A stretch of 64,000 nt of DNA from Megalonaias nervosa (lineage: Eukaryota; Mollusca; Bivalvia; Unionida; Unionidae), in the NCBI GenBank assembly GCA_016617855.1, contig JAECUM010011059.1, positions 1-64,000 on the forward strand. The letters are read 5' to 3'. Position numbers and translations under genes: made by a program. Shown here piece by piece: positions 16,095-59,110 of the stretch. Numbering within the stretch: position 1 is the first letter of the stretch; each line of letters opens with the position of its first letter. The notes under the pieces were generated by a model. That model saw only the letters and a list, made by a program, of their open reading frames with translations. It searched no databases and was not told the origin of the DNA.

Positions 16095-16560
16095 CCATTC
16101 AAACTCAGAGATCTTCATGATATAAACCTATGTACCAAGCTTCAAGAAATAGCCTACCTAGAAGTAACAAGCCCAGCCAATCAGATGCAAGATCACCTCA
16201 TTAATATCGGTAGATCTCCTTGTTATACAGCTTGTCAAAGACTATGACAAATGTAAGCTTATTTACCACATTTGACCAAAATCCAATCAAAATTTGGTTT
16301 CCAGATTTGCAACAAACTCAGCCAATTACATGCAAGATCACTTCATTAATATGCATGAACTTTCTCATTATCAAACTTGTTCATGATGATGTAAGACTAT
16401 ATTCCAAGTTTGATCAAAACTGCATCATACATATGGCCTCCAAGATTGAAAAAAAACCTCAGTTAATCAAATGCAAGATCACCTAATTAATATGCATGAA
16501 CCATGTACATTATCAAATTCATCTGAAATCTTGATGATATGTTCCCAGTGTCATACCTAG
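16095..16560. repeat. Degenerate tandem array, about 143-bp unit, three copies
   Basis: The phrase agccaatcagatgcaagatc followed by acctcattaatatgcatgaa recurs at 16175, 16320 and 16461. A fourth related unit is at 17390-17610. Located just past the TRAPPC3 stop. Confidence 0.8.
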
Positions 16561-17389
16561 GATCCTAAGGGCAGGGCACTGTGTGATCCCCATCCTTCAA
16601 ATCTGGAGGACACATTTTAAAGGGACAAAAGGAAAATAGCAGATAGTATGTAATGTACTAGCAGTAATTAATTAAAAATGAGATCCTTGTATTTGCTTTG
16701 AATGTTTCGCCACCTTAACTTTATCATCTGCACTGCACAATCATCATTTACTTAGGCATTTACATTATTGTTTGTAATGTTTAATCAAGCCTTGAGTAAC
16801 TCATTAAAACATTTATATGATTGAATTTCTGGTTGACCGGAAAAGAATGCAATATGGCATTTTCCTTTTTAGCTCATGCTGTCATTTAACTTTAGTGTTC
16901 ACTCATTATCTACCAGCTTTTAATATAATAATTCCCATCTTTTCTGAAATAATATTTTCAAGTTAACAATTTACTGTTTCTCTGACAAATTGTATATTAA
17001 ATTAAACATAATTAGTTTTATCATTAATTCAACTAAAAAAATTAAACCTTCACTGCCTTTGGTGTGCCTTCAACCTCAAACATACATTATAGCAGCAGCC
17101 ATCAAAGATTTTACATTTCAACTTGGCCGACTACTATAAACTTTAAATGTTTTTGTTGCCAAGCCTGTTGTAGAGATATTATTTTCCATATTACAGCTTA
17201 TATCACCTACACAGACTTTGACCATTGCCTGGGCTAACACAGACATCGATGAATACGCACTAAAACTAGTAGGCATATCATTCTATATTTTTGATGATTA
17301 GAAAGCGAACCAAGGAGGCACATAGGGGTCAAGATTTGGGGGACATAAGATAAAAATTCCAAGAGACCTGTGATCCCATACTCAAGGTG

Positions 17390-17610
17390 CAACCCTATAA
17401 GCCAGTATTTCAAAGTCTGATTCAAATCAGATAAAGATGTAAGGCATTCAGTGTGGTAGGAAACTCAACCAATCAGATGCAAGACCACCACATTAGTATG
17501 CATGGGTCTTGGTTATAATCCAACTTATCTGAGATCTTGATGAGATAAACCCATATTTCAAGTCGAGTTAAAATCAGATAAGAAATATGGTTTCTAGAGT
17601 GGTAACAAGC
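17390..17610. repeat. Detached unit of the 143-bp repeat
   Basis: aaccaatcagatgcaagacc and the following attagtatgcatggg match the array at 16095-16560; 0.9 kb of unrelated sequence separates them. Confidence 0.7.
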
Positions 17611-17887
17611 AATTATCAACTGATGGGCAATGGACACAAGTCCATACGAAAAGTTCACTTCGCTTTGGCTAGAGGGTTAAAATTGTGCAGGAGGTATACT
17701 TTTTCTTCTTTTTTTTTTTAAAATAAACTTTTACTGGCATATAACCCAGATACTTCACTTTATCCCAAAAGAGGCAAATGTGTCTTGCACATGTCAAAAT
17801 GAACTAACTGGAAAAGTACTTATTTCTCTAGCAGTGCATACAATTATTGTTTTCTTGTACAGGCCTGAAGATTAAAACAGGACATAG

Positions 17888-49554
<31,667 letters not shown>

Positions 49555-49631
49555 GCTTTGAACTGTCAGAAATATGGTTAAAATTGGGCTGAAAACAGCT
49601 GTTTCTATTCTATTGCCATTGTTTTTCTGAC

Positions 49632-49640
49632 ACCGGAAGT
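49632..49640 (+). promoter_or_regulatory. ETS/GABP-type site upstream of TRAPPC3
   Basis: ACCGGAAGT is the core consensus of ETS-family factors and lies 78 bases upstream of the TRAPPC3 start codon. Such sites are typical of housekeeping promoters near the transcription start. No TATA box is obvious. The role is inferred from position and sequence. Confidence 0.5.
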
Positions 49641-49932
49641 AAAATTTTAATTGTTAGACCAAGAGTCTAGCTAAAATAAGGTTGCGGACATGCAACACAG
49701 AACATACTGTATATACATCACTAAATAGAATAAATATTTTTCTCATCATTCTTTAACGCGCATAGTCAAAAAACTAGTATAAGTTACATCTTCTATAGAA
49801 TACCATTTTAGTAGATACAGCGAATGTTCAAGTGAGCGAGAAAATATTATATCTGTGAGAAACAATTTGCTACAGACCTTTTATGATTTTGCACCGGTTC
49901 AATCGAGTCGCTCAAACGCATGGTCCACATCT

Positions 49933-49942
49933 TGCACGTGCA
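49933..49942. promoter_or_regulatory. Palindromic E-box TGCACGTGCA in a CpG-bearing stretch
   Basis: The ten-base palindrome holds a CACGTG E-box about 380 bases upstream of the TRAPPC3 ATG. The stretch 49890-50000 has more CpG than the surrounding AT-rich DNA, as expected near a promoter. Factor binding is speculative. Confidence 0.3.
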
Positions 49943-50297
49943 CGAATTTTGTCCGAGACCATTGCTTGCTATATTAGGCCTGTTTGAAGCGAGTGTAGCG
50001 ATTAAGCCTTTTAGGACAGGTCAGCAAAATATATTTAAAAATTTGGGACCAATGATTTTTTGGGGGTGGTAGGGTTGTGTGTCAGTAGTGCCCACCTACC
50101 CCCAACGCCATCCTGACAGATTGTACCCTAGTCCTACAGTGTAAGAAATTGACCCTGATATTTAGTCCCACTAAAGCAATATGACTTTAATTTGTAGAAA
50201 AACGTCGATATGGGCTGTCTAGTGTGTGAGATATTCCCAAAAACTTGGTTTCGTTTCCGTCAGTAAACCAGGGAACACGTCTCACAACACCGTTTTG

Positions 50298-50817
50298 TCT
50301 CGCTGGACAGTTTATCTGGTGAATTTTCATCCGACAATGACCTATTGCAGAAAAATGAGAATAAATTTACACTGAAGAAACAGATATAAACTAACCAATG
50401 ATTTTTTTTTTTTTAAAAAATCACTCGTGTGAGATTTTTACTGAGGCAATCGGGTTAATTCCATATACAACTGGTGGCTTTTATACTGAACCAACACAGC
50501 CACCAACCCCTTTTTTAAATTCATTTTTGACAGCAAAGAGCTATGTTGAATATTTTCCTGTGACAAGGCAGTAAAAAGAATCATTTTGTGCCTTATGCAT
50601 GAATAAAGTTCATTAGTACTATAACAGAGTAACATACTTTTCAACCCTCCTCAACCATCTCGATTTTTTTTATATTTACCTCTGTAGCAGACATACATAA
50701 ATACGTAAGCCAAGTCAACTGTTCATTTGCAGCCCAATTTACACATCTGATCTCCAATGCTAGTCTAACTGTGACAGGCAGTCACCAAATAAGCCAACCC
50801 ATTTTCAAGCCTAACTC
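50298..50817. repeat. Direct repeat pair, copy A (about 520 bp)
   Basis: It starts ctggacagtttatctgg and ends ccattttcaagcctaactca; the same text recurs at 52409-52914, about 90 percent identical by eye. No inverted ends were found. A minus-strand frame of about 65 codons is present in both copies but with many residue changes. Confidence 0.85.
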
Positions 50818-51824
50818 AAAGGAAATTTAAACCACATTCCAGATTTAGCTTCTGTGTGAATTTATAAATGATTGGCTTATGATAATTAGGTTCATGCATT
50901 CTACCTTAAAAATTAGGGAGGTATCAAAATTGAAACTATCCAGTGAGACCATAAGAATTTATATACCAGTCGGATTAGGGGAAATGCTTCTCAGTTTCAA
51001 AACTTTGGGCAATTCTGAATAAAATGCAACCTCAGATATGTGTAAAATCACAATCGTCTGTTTCCTATGATGTATGGCATTTGTCGATGGTTGAGAGCCA
51101 TGATATAGAGCAACAGCTATGAGACACCTTCATACTTTCATTTTACTTTCCACACTTAAACCTACAATTTCCAAATAACAAGTCAATGTCATCATCATGT
51201 TTCATAGCTAATATATCCTGTAGTGTTAGTACCTAGTGATGTCAGTGATATCTCACAGCAAAATTAGTACTATTTATGAAATCTCAAAATGTAGTGAATA
51301 AAAGATGTAAAAGAAGCCAAGCTGTTTCTCTTGTAAAATAACTGCAAAATGTGCATTACTTAACAAAATATGAACGATGCACAACATATATAAATTGACA
51401 GGAACTCTCTCACAGATTTCATGAACGTCAAATCAATACTACAATAGAGAAATCTGAGGTACGGTAGATTGTAAGGGAGGCAACTCCTCGGGTAACACAA
51501 AATGTATGGACCAATATTTGTAAACTGAACCACATTATTTGGGAAACTTAATGAAATTCTATACCCAGATTCATCCCATCTGCTGATAAGACAATATATA
51601 TGGATTTGAAGAACACTATAAAGGTCACCATTGCATCATTTTCACACTGGCCAGAACATACTATTGCTGAAGCTGCTGCTATTTAAAGAAGTTTGTTTTG
51701 CTAGTGATTGTAACCTGCATAGAATCAAATCTAAAGCAAATAGAAAATCATGCAAAGTAAAAGAAGGTGAGGAGAAAAAATAATGTAAAAAGGGACATCC
51801 ATTTCACATAACTCAACAAAAACT

Positions 51825-51978
51825 CCAATGAAGCTGATGCAGATACATCTGTTCCTGTGAAAGCTCCACAACAATTGGTGCGGCTGACTCCCAAGGAAAT
51901 CCTTGAAGTTGTCCTGGCTAGCTATATCACTTTGGCAGGTGTGCTCCCATACACCTTGAGGTCTACAAGAAAATAAAA
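51825..51978 (+). CDS. Possible exon or retro-fragment, hydrophobic C-terminal segment
   Basis: An open plus-strand stretch reads NSNEADADTSVPVKAPQQ, then LVRLTPKEILEVVLASYITL, then AGVLPYTLRSTRK and a TAA at about 51976. It contains one possible membrane helix (about ILEVVLASYITLAGVLPY). A weak acceptor (gatgcag) lies just before codons for TSVPV. No upstream start codon or partner exon was found, and the family was not recognised. It lies between the divergent TRAPPC3 and EEF1AKMT1 genes. Chance is a real alternative. Confidence 0.22.
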
Positions 51979-52408
51979 CCCTGAACTTCATATATATAGG
52001 TCATTATAACTTAAATTTCTGTAAATAAGATGAAATCTATGTATTGTAACATTACATCATGAGTAGATATGGACGTAAAAGCATTTCAATTAAGGCAGTC
52101 ATCATTAAATTAGGAAAATATACAAAGTATGTACTGAAAATATTGACAAACTGAATAAATATGTGCAATACTTCATTTAAACCACCTTTTGTTGTTCATT
52201 AGAAGAATGGATCAGAAGCAATACCTGGTAACTCTGATAGTGTTGAGTTAACTCCCTTCTGCGACCATGACTAAATGCTGTCAAATCTATAGGAAATGAA
52301 TGCTCGGAATACCTATGTCAGATTCAAGACATGGAGGTAATAAGGAAAGATTTATGGCACAGTGAATCACATTTAACAAGACTGACAAAATGACACTGGT
52401 TTTTAAGG

Positions 52409-52914
52409 TCTCACTGGACAGTTTATCTGGTAAATTTTCATCCAACAATGACCTATTGCAGAAAAATGAGAATAATTTTGCACTGAAGATACAGATATAA
52501 ACTAATGATTTTTGTAGAAAGCAAGCATGTGAGAGTTTGACTGAGGCAATCAGGTTAATTCCTTAAACAACTGGTGGCTTTTATACTGAACCAACACAGC
52601 CACCAACCCCTTTTTAAAATTCATTTTTGACAGCAAAGAGCTATTTTGAATAATTTCCTGTGACAAAGCATCGAAAAGAATCAGTTTGTGCCTTATGCAT
52701 GAATAAAGTTCACTAGTACTATAACAAATTAGCATACTTTTCATCACTCCTCAACCATCTCAATTTTTAGATATTTACCTCTGTAGCAGACATATAAATA
52801 TGTAAGCCAAGTCGACTGTTCATTTGCAGCCCAAGTTACACATTTGCTCTCCAGTGCTAGTCTAACTGTGACAGGCAGTCACCAAATAAACCAACCCATT
52901 TACAAGCCTAACTC
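52409..52914. repeat. Direct repeat pair, copy B (about 506 bp)
   Basis: Partner of 50298-50817, same orientation, 2.1 kb apart. It lacks a T run present in copy A at 50402-50414. Confidence 0.85.
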
Positions 52915-53189
52915 ATTTTTCAAAATCTAAAGTTTTTTCTCCTGAAATTTTATGTTATTGAAAATCAATTTTGCTTATTGAGGTCGACTTTCATATTACT
53001 GTTTATTCGACATGTTCATGATGTGTACAAAATGTGATTTAGTTACTAATAACAAACAGCATATAAAAAAATGCATTCCAAGACCATTTTTTAGCAGCTC
53101 TATTATGTTCTGTTGTTACTGTAGACAACCCTCATTACTAAAAACAGAATCTTACTGCAGGATAACAAAAAACCTCCTAACGTGGGTAT

Positions 53190-53342
53190 GTGAGAAAGTT
53201 TGCCAGTAGCTTCTCGAGGGTTGCTGGTTTTTTCCTGGGGTTTTCCAGGGTTCTTCCCCCACCGATTATACTGGCCACCATGTATAGCTTATCTTGTGCT
53301 GAAAAATGGCATTAAACACTACAACAACAACAATAACAAAAA
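53190..53342 (+). repeat. SINE family B, 5'-truncated copy
   Basis: It begins gtgagaaagtttgccagtag, keeps the 3' half of the family including tgctgaaaaatggcattaaa, and ends in a (CAA)n-like tail. The head is absent. Confidence 0.78.
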
Positions 53343-53655
53343 ACCTCCCAATATCATGTCATTAGTCAGTCAAATTGTATGGTATCATTCTGGTACCAAA
53401 CCTTAACAGATTTGTTTGTTTTGGCTTTATAGGCAGACTTTGTGATTTTTGTGGAGATGTGTGCTGTTATGTCATGTGGGTGTTCTTTGCCTGTGCAGTG
53501 ATTGAGTACAGTACTGCTGTTATGCATGCAGTGGTGGTTTAAGTGCTGGTGGTCAGCATGTATAATATATTTTTAATTGTGACATTGTTTTAACCATAGT
53601 TAGGATTCTTTGTCTTCTTAAGTTAAGAATTCTCTTTTGAATCATGAAATGAAAG

Positions 53656-53866
53656 GTTTAATTTTCAGCTGATCCACTGTAGAGGTGTTATTTGTTGGCG
53701 TAAGCTATAATTTTAGCTGGTCCGCTATAGAGATGCTATTTGCTAACATAAGAGCAATATTTAATTTTCAGCTGGTCCATTGTATAGATGCTATTTGTTA
53801 ACATATTAAGCTTTAATTTTCAGCTGGTCCACTGTAGAGATTCAGTTTGTAACATAAGAGCTAAGT
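53656..53866. repeat. Tandem repeat, about 48-55-bp unit, four copies
   Basis: ttttcagctggtccactgta recurs at 53666, 53714, 53769 and 53821 with matching atgctatttgttaacataag text. Confidence 0.88.
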
Positions 53867-54005
53867 GCTTTGTGAGTAGAGCTTTAAGTATTTTGGTCTC
53901 AAGCTGCACTCAGCATAATTACTGTGGCATTTTTATGTCCATGTTTAGAAAGCCAAAACCAGGTTGCCACTTCAGTTATCAAAGGTATCTAATGCCCATA
54001 TTGCT

Positions 54006-54181
54006 CAGAGGTCTCAAACACGCAGCATGCAGGCCGCATGTGGCCTGCCAGGCCGTATCCTGTGGCCTGCAAAATGATTGGCTTCAGAAGGTGTCATGAG
54101 AGATAACAAAGGTGGTGCAGCCCTTGGGCCATCGAAATGCCTTCATGCTGCCGTCAGGGTGGTTTGAATTTGAGACCCATG
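54006..54181. mobile_element. hAT-type MITE with an 8-bp target duplication (7 of 8)
   Basis: The 176-bp element begins CAGAGGTCTCAAACACGC and ends GAATTTGAGACCCATG. The termini match the CAGGGGTCTCAAA class of hAT elements. The flanks are ATATTGCT (53998-54005) and ATATAGCT (54182-54189). It has a GC-rich centre (ggccgcatgtggcctgc) typical of this class. Confidence 0.82.
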
Positions 54182-54232
54182 ATATAGCTCAACACTTGAT
54201 TCCAGCTTCTTTAATTGGCCTTATTCCCTGTT

Positions 54233-54410
54233 CAGTATATTCTCACTTATAAGTTCAAAGTACCAACAACAAAGATCCTGATCTTCCATAGCATGATGCA
54301 CCTGCAGATGAGGGTCTGTATTGTTTTTCTGATTACTCCTAACAAATCGAACAGACCCAGATCTCCTGATGCATTATGTGATCGCAGATCTGGGTCTGTG
54401 CAGTTTGCAA
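54233..54410. mobile_element. Tigger-type MITE, copy 2, right end missing
   Basis: It begins CAGTATATTCTCACTTATAA and shares the 'aaagatcct...catgatgcacctgc...ctgggtctgtgcagtttgca' body with 34848-35061. The right inverted repeat is absent: similarity stops at 54410 where DIRS gag-like sequence starts. It is either truncated or joined by a later event. Confidence 0.55.
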
Positions 54411-55028
54411 AGGCTCCTTCTTCACTTCCTGATCTCATTATGTTGCAGGAAGACTCAGCCTCAGCCTTAAGAGCCTCCATTGAAGAAGTGTTCTGCCTTT
54501 TATGTTCAGGAATCTACTCTTCTCCTCCTACCCTATTAACCACATGGACCAGAGCTCCAGCATCTGTTAATCTAGTCATGAAAAAGGAAGAATCCAACTT
54601 CCGATTACTTATAAAGTCTTTCAGAATCAGACATTTTGAACAGTTTACATAGCATCAACCATTTCTTTGTCTCACAAAATGCCTTCCATAAACTTTTTGT
54701 CAGTGATTCTACTATTGCAATATGCCAGTGTTTCATTCAGAAAAACCAACAGTTGACTGGAACATTCTTTGTTCCTTTGGATTGAACATTTTTCAGTGAT
54801 ACTCAACAATTGGTCAGCAGTGTGGTAGCAGTGGACTCGATCTTGGACTTGGCATTGGACTTGGCATCCAGGTAGAACAGAGCTCATCTCTTACTTTCAG
54901 TTCCATGATGCATGTAATGGAGTCAGTCTCCAGAATGACCTGAGTCTTGAACTGAGCTGCTCAACATACAGTAGCTAATGCCATCACAACAGCTGTAAAC
55001 TTAGAATTTAGCAGAACAAGATACACCG

Positions 55029-55590
55029 TTTTCCACTTCCACCGTCCTCAAGGATCATCATAAAGCCAAGTTATTCCACTTCCACCGTCCTCAAGGATCA
55101 TCATAAAGCCAAGTTATTCCACTTCCACCGTCCTCAAGGATCATCATAAAGCCAAGTTATTCCACTTCCACCATCCTCAAGGATCATCATAAAGCCAAGT
55201 TATTCCACTTCCACTGTCCTCAAGGATCATCATAAAGCCAAGTTATTCCACTTCCACCGTCCTCAAGGATCATCATAAAGCCAAGTTATTCCACTTCCAC
55301 CATCCTCAAGATCATCATAAAGCCAAGTTATTCCACTTCCACCGTCCTCAAGGATCGTCATAAAGCCAAGTTATTGCACTTTCACCGTCCTCAAGGATCA
55401 TCATAAAGCCAAGTTATTACACTTTCACCATCCTCAAGGATCATCATAAAGCCCAAGTTAGTCCACTTCCACTGTCCTCAAGGATCATCATAAAGCCAAG
55501 TTAGTCCACTTCCACTGTCCTCAAGGATCATCATAAAGCCAAGTTATTTCACTTCCACCGTCCTCAAGGATCATCATAAAGCCAATTTAT
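55029..55590. repeat. 43-bp minisatellite inside the DIRS element, about 13 copies
   Basis: The unit contains CCACTTCCACCGTCCTCAAG followed by GATCATCATAAAGCCAAGTT and repeats every 43 bases. Copies differ by only a few changes (for example ccg/cca/ctg, one lost g near 55311, an extra c near 55452). Because 43 is not a multiple of three, the array reads through all three frames. It sits between the gag-like and RT parts of the element. Confidence 0.95.
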
Positions 55591-56159
55591 GACCACTACC
55601 CTTATCCTCTAATCTACTTTTTATTGGCCAGATCAATGAAATACACAAATATCCTACTAAGGAGATGAATTTACCCGCCTCTCAGTTGCAACACTGATAC
55701 AGGGAGGTTTCAGGAAACCAACAAAAGGAACCAGGGGACATCACTTGAACACAAACCTCTGACAAGTTGTCCTTTTGTAGTTCTGCACATCGTAAACCAT
55801 GGTTCTCACGAACCCGAACAAAAGTGGACAAAAGACAGAGAAGTAGTGATTGCTTATGAAAAAGTTTCTCTTCGTATCTGCCAAAGTTTCTCTTCACCTG
55901 CCATCATCTCTCAAAAATGCCATTGTCTCCACACTGCCCTTCCCACATATCCCAGTAGGTGGAAGGCTTCAGTTCTTTTGTGCAGAATGGGACAAGATTT
56001 GCCACGATGATTAGTGGACCTGACTCTGCATCACTTTTAAAACCCCTCCTCCACTGTCCAGAGTCTCATCAGCTACAGCATTCTAACAGATCCATTGAAA
56101 GCCATCACTTTGCAGCGAGAATAATGGGGGTAGTAATCATTTGAAATATAAATTTCCTG

Positions 56160-56560
56160 GAATTTTATTCCAGATTTTTCTTGGTCCCAAGGCGAATGGC
56201 ACTCTGCACCCTGTGATTAGCCCAAGTGCCTTCAATCAATTCATTAAAGCTCCTTGGTTCTCCATGGGAAGACTATGGTGTATTTTGAATGCCATTCAAG
56301 AAGGAGACTTTGCTGTCAGCATGGACTTGAAGATGCATATCTTCATGTCCCTATTCACAAGGCTTCCAGAAGTTTTCTGCATTTCACCTACACTGACATC
56401 GTTTACCAATTCGGAGCACTCCCTTTTAAATCAACATCAATACCTGGGGCTTCACTCATCTAATGAACCATGTTATGGCTCATGTCTGAACCGTCTCCAA
56501 GATGGCTGCATCAGGTTACCTGGATGACATCCTGCAAAAACATCAGGTGAGTTATATGTT
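56160..56560 (+). pseudogene. DIRS reverse transcriptase fragment with intact YLDD box
   Basis: The frames together read a DIRS-type RT: FLGPKANGTLHPVISPSAFN, then QFIKAPWFSM, NAIQEGDFAVSMDL, EDAYLHVPIHKASR, VYQFGALPF and GYLDDILQKHQ. The catalytic YLDD box is at 56517-56528. At least two single-base indels (near 56265 and 56330) move the reading between frames, so no continuous protein is possible. Confidence 0.85.
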
Positions 56561-56999
56561 AGAACATGATCTGATAACCCTTGTCTCATTGCTTATAATC
56601 TGGGTTTCCTCGTCAATAAGAACAAATCTGACCCAGTACCATCTCAACAATTTGTACATCTAGGTATGGAATTCAACACACAGGTAAGCAGAGTATGACT
56701 CCTTCAGGAATGGGCATTGAAATTAGGATCATGGTGGCTTCATTACTTTCGAGGGAATCACTTCATATGGGAATTCTTTAGCTTCTAGGATTGCTCAACG
56801 CAGCAGCAGACCTCATCATCCTAGGTCGTCTTTATATGCACCCATTACAGATGATACTTTTATCCAAATGGAGGCCAAGCATTTTCCCACAGGACCAACT
56901 GCTCCCCATTCACAGAAATATGAAATACCATCTGCAGACTTGGAGTGACTTAACTTGACTCACAGTGGGTATACTTCTGCAAGTACAATGACCAGAGAT

Positions 57000-57570
57000 C
57001 ATGGTCTGTACAGACGCAAGTACAGAAAGTTGGGGGACACTTACAAATGTCTTTTCTGGAAGCCAGTGGAGTGTGGCCTCCCCAGGACTGGCATCTACAT
57101 ATCGATATCCTCAAAATTAAGGCCATTTTGAGAGCCTTTCACAGGTGGCAGGAATTTTTAACTGGAATGGGAGTCCTCATTCTATCTGACAGCTCTAAGG
57201 TGGTGACTTATCTCCAACAGCAAGGAGGAACCAAGTCCCCAGACCTTTGCATACTAGTGTGGGACTTTCTAAAGTGGTGTTATCAACAACAAATCAATGT
57301 CCAAGTCTGTCATATTCCTGAACATACACACGCAACAGCAGATTCTTTGTCACAGAACAATCAGCTTATACAGACAGAATGGTCTCCCCATCCCTTGGTT
57401 TCATTTAGATATGCACCTGATGGGACCGACCATTGGTGGACCTGTTTGCGTCAAGTTGGAATACAAAGTTCCCAACCTTTGTCTCACCATTCCCAGATCC
57501 AAAAGCCTGGGCAGTTGATGTGCTGTCTATGGATTGGAATGGCCTGGAGGCATACCCCTATCTTCTACCA
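57000..57570 (+). pseudogene. DIRS RNase H region and following linker
   Basis: The first catalytic-type Asp is in VCTDASTESWG near 57007, followed in another frame by DWHLHIDILKIKAILRAF, LILSDSSKVVTYLQQQGG and HIPEHTHATADSLSQ. The position that is normally Glu in the NxLE-type motif reads Lys here (DILKIKAI), so one active-site residue looks lost. Next come the WSPHPL and VDLFASSWNTKFPTFVSPFP blocks typical of DIRS proteins. Confidence 0.82.
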
Positions 57571-57779
57571 CCTTTGATTCCACTATTGGTACAAAAGCAA
57601 GACCATCAAAATGTCACCTTATCTTATTCTCATTGTAACACTCAGATGGTAGAAGTCATGGATCAGTGACGTCCTCAGTCTCAAAGCAGAAATTCCATGG
57701 AAAATAGAGAATTTCCCCATATCATCTACTCAAACAACCATGACAGCATTTGTTTCACACTAAACCCAGACCTACAGAA

Positions 57780-58560
57780 CCGACATATCTGGATCATATT
57801 AAACAGACCCTCAGAAATAAAGAGTTCTCTCAACCAGTCATGGTGAGAATCACTCAGGCAAGAAGGCCTTTCACTCTGGAAGTATACAATGGCAAATAGA
57901 AAATTTTTACACAGTGGTGAACACAAGAACACATTCTACCACTACTCCACATTTGCTGACACCTTTTGTCATCATGAAAGAGAGGATATTGGACAAACCA
58001 AAGACTTATCATACCTGTTCTCCAATTTCAATTATACATGGCCAGAAACTTTGATCCTGTGCCCAGAGTGGAACCTGTCATGGGCACTAACCTGGTTGAA
58101 CAAAATACCATAATGTTTGAAATGCTTTCAGTGGCATCTTTGGCTCACATTTCATACAAGACCTGTGTTTTTATCACATTAACAGCAGCAGGCAGTGACA
58201 GTTCCCATTTTCATCGTCAAGAACAGGCTTCCATTAATGGGTAACCAGAAATTCGTACCAAAATCATGGTCTGCTTTGGACACTTGCACTTAAGGTCACC
58301 AACAGGATCCAGTACAAGCCTTGAAGTGGTATCTTAAAACAACCATGCTGTTGTGTTGAGGGAGATCAACTCAGATGAAATTGTTATGCATTTTGGCTCA
58401 CAAGGTTAAAGCAGTTGCAAGAGGCATTGTCTTTGACCAGAACTGTTCTTTGATATTATCCATGCTGTGGGATGGAGATCTGAGTCCATATTCTCCTGTT
58501 TTTACCTGTAAGATCCTACATCCAAAAGGGCTCCTCCCAATCTGGTAGGACCTATAGCCA
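57780..58560 (+). pseudogene. DIRS tyrosine recombinase remnant
   Basis: Fragments include RITQARRPFTLEVYNGK, the block LSYLFSNFNYTWPETLILCP with EWNLSWALTWL, LASLAHISYKTCVFITL, and HKVKAVARGIVFDQNCSL. The first catalytic Arg region reads AAGSDS, and the HxxR box reads HKVK, so key residues are changed. A possible catalytic Tyr (CFYL) survives in a shifted frame near 58505. Several stops interrupt it. Confidence 0.72.
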
Positions 58561-59110
58561 TGTTGCAACAGGTCCATTTGACATCTTCATAAGATGTGGC
58601 TTCTTGACTTTCGCTGGATTTGAGGGAGGGAAAAAGTTTCCTTTTTGAAGTAGCTCCTGGACAGATGGAGTCTTCTCCACTCAGAGTACCTCAAAGCTGT
58701 CTCATGTACCTTAGTGGACTGGAAGTGGCATCTCCAGGGTAAGGGGATGTACCTTCCTTCACCTCTTACCTATTCTCCAGAAGTAATATGATTGTGTAAT
58801 GCATTTAAAGAAACTAATTTTTTATTGTAAAATATGGTTCTTCATGAATACAGGCCCATTCATAATACACATACACCCTCCAAGCCTCCCTGCATTTACA
58901 TCTGTAAAGAGAGCATGCCTTATGCTCCAGTAGTAACTGATATATTTGGGGTTTATTCACCCATCCCTGTATCAAGGGAGAGAGATCTCTTCCCAACCAC
59001 CACCTACCAGTAGATGGGCAGATTGCTTTCAGCTCTTTTTAGCTAAATGTTTTATCTGGAGGATTGGATTTGAGAGGTAGTAGTAGTTCTCCTAAAGTAT
59101 TATGATTGGG

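Larger units (their letters stand above)
49555..50297. other. TRAPPC3 5' flank and likely promoter
   Basis: It contains the ETS-type site, the E-box palindrome and several CpG dinucleotides at 49890-50000. No TATA box is evident. It could serve both the minus-strand TRAPPC3 and a plus-strand transcript. Confidence 0.5.
54411..59110 (+). mobile_element. Decayed DIRS-like (tyrosine-recombinase) retrotransposon, plus strand
   Basis: Pieces occur in DIRS order: an N-terminal gag-like remnant (54411-54650), a minisatellite (about 55029-55590), reverse transcriptase (about 56160-56560), RNase H (about 57000-57370) and a tyrosine-recombinase-like region (about 57780-58560). All are broken by frameshifts and stops. 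DIRS elements integrate with a tyrosine recombinase rather than a DDE integrase and lack normal LTRs. The left side touches a Tigger-type MITE at 54233-54410. The right end is unclear; a motif attgggtaagtatt at 59105 also occurs at 11738 and may be near a terminus. It lies between TRAPPC3 and EEF1AKMT1 and is not expected to be active. Confidence 0.8.

Noticed and set aside
50438..50644. Similar minus-strand peptides in the 50.3- and 52.4-kb repeats
   Set aside because: The residue changes are as frequent as the base changes. No sign of protein-level constraint.
55029..55590. CRISPR array
   Set aside because: The 43-bp units are contiguous with no unique spacers and lie in a eukaryotic retroelement.
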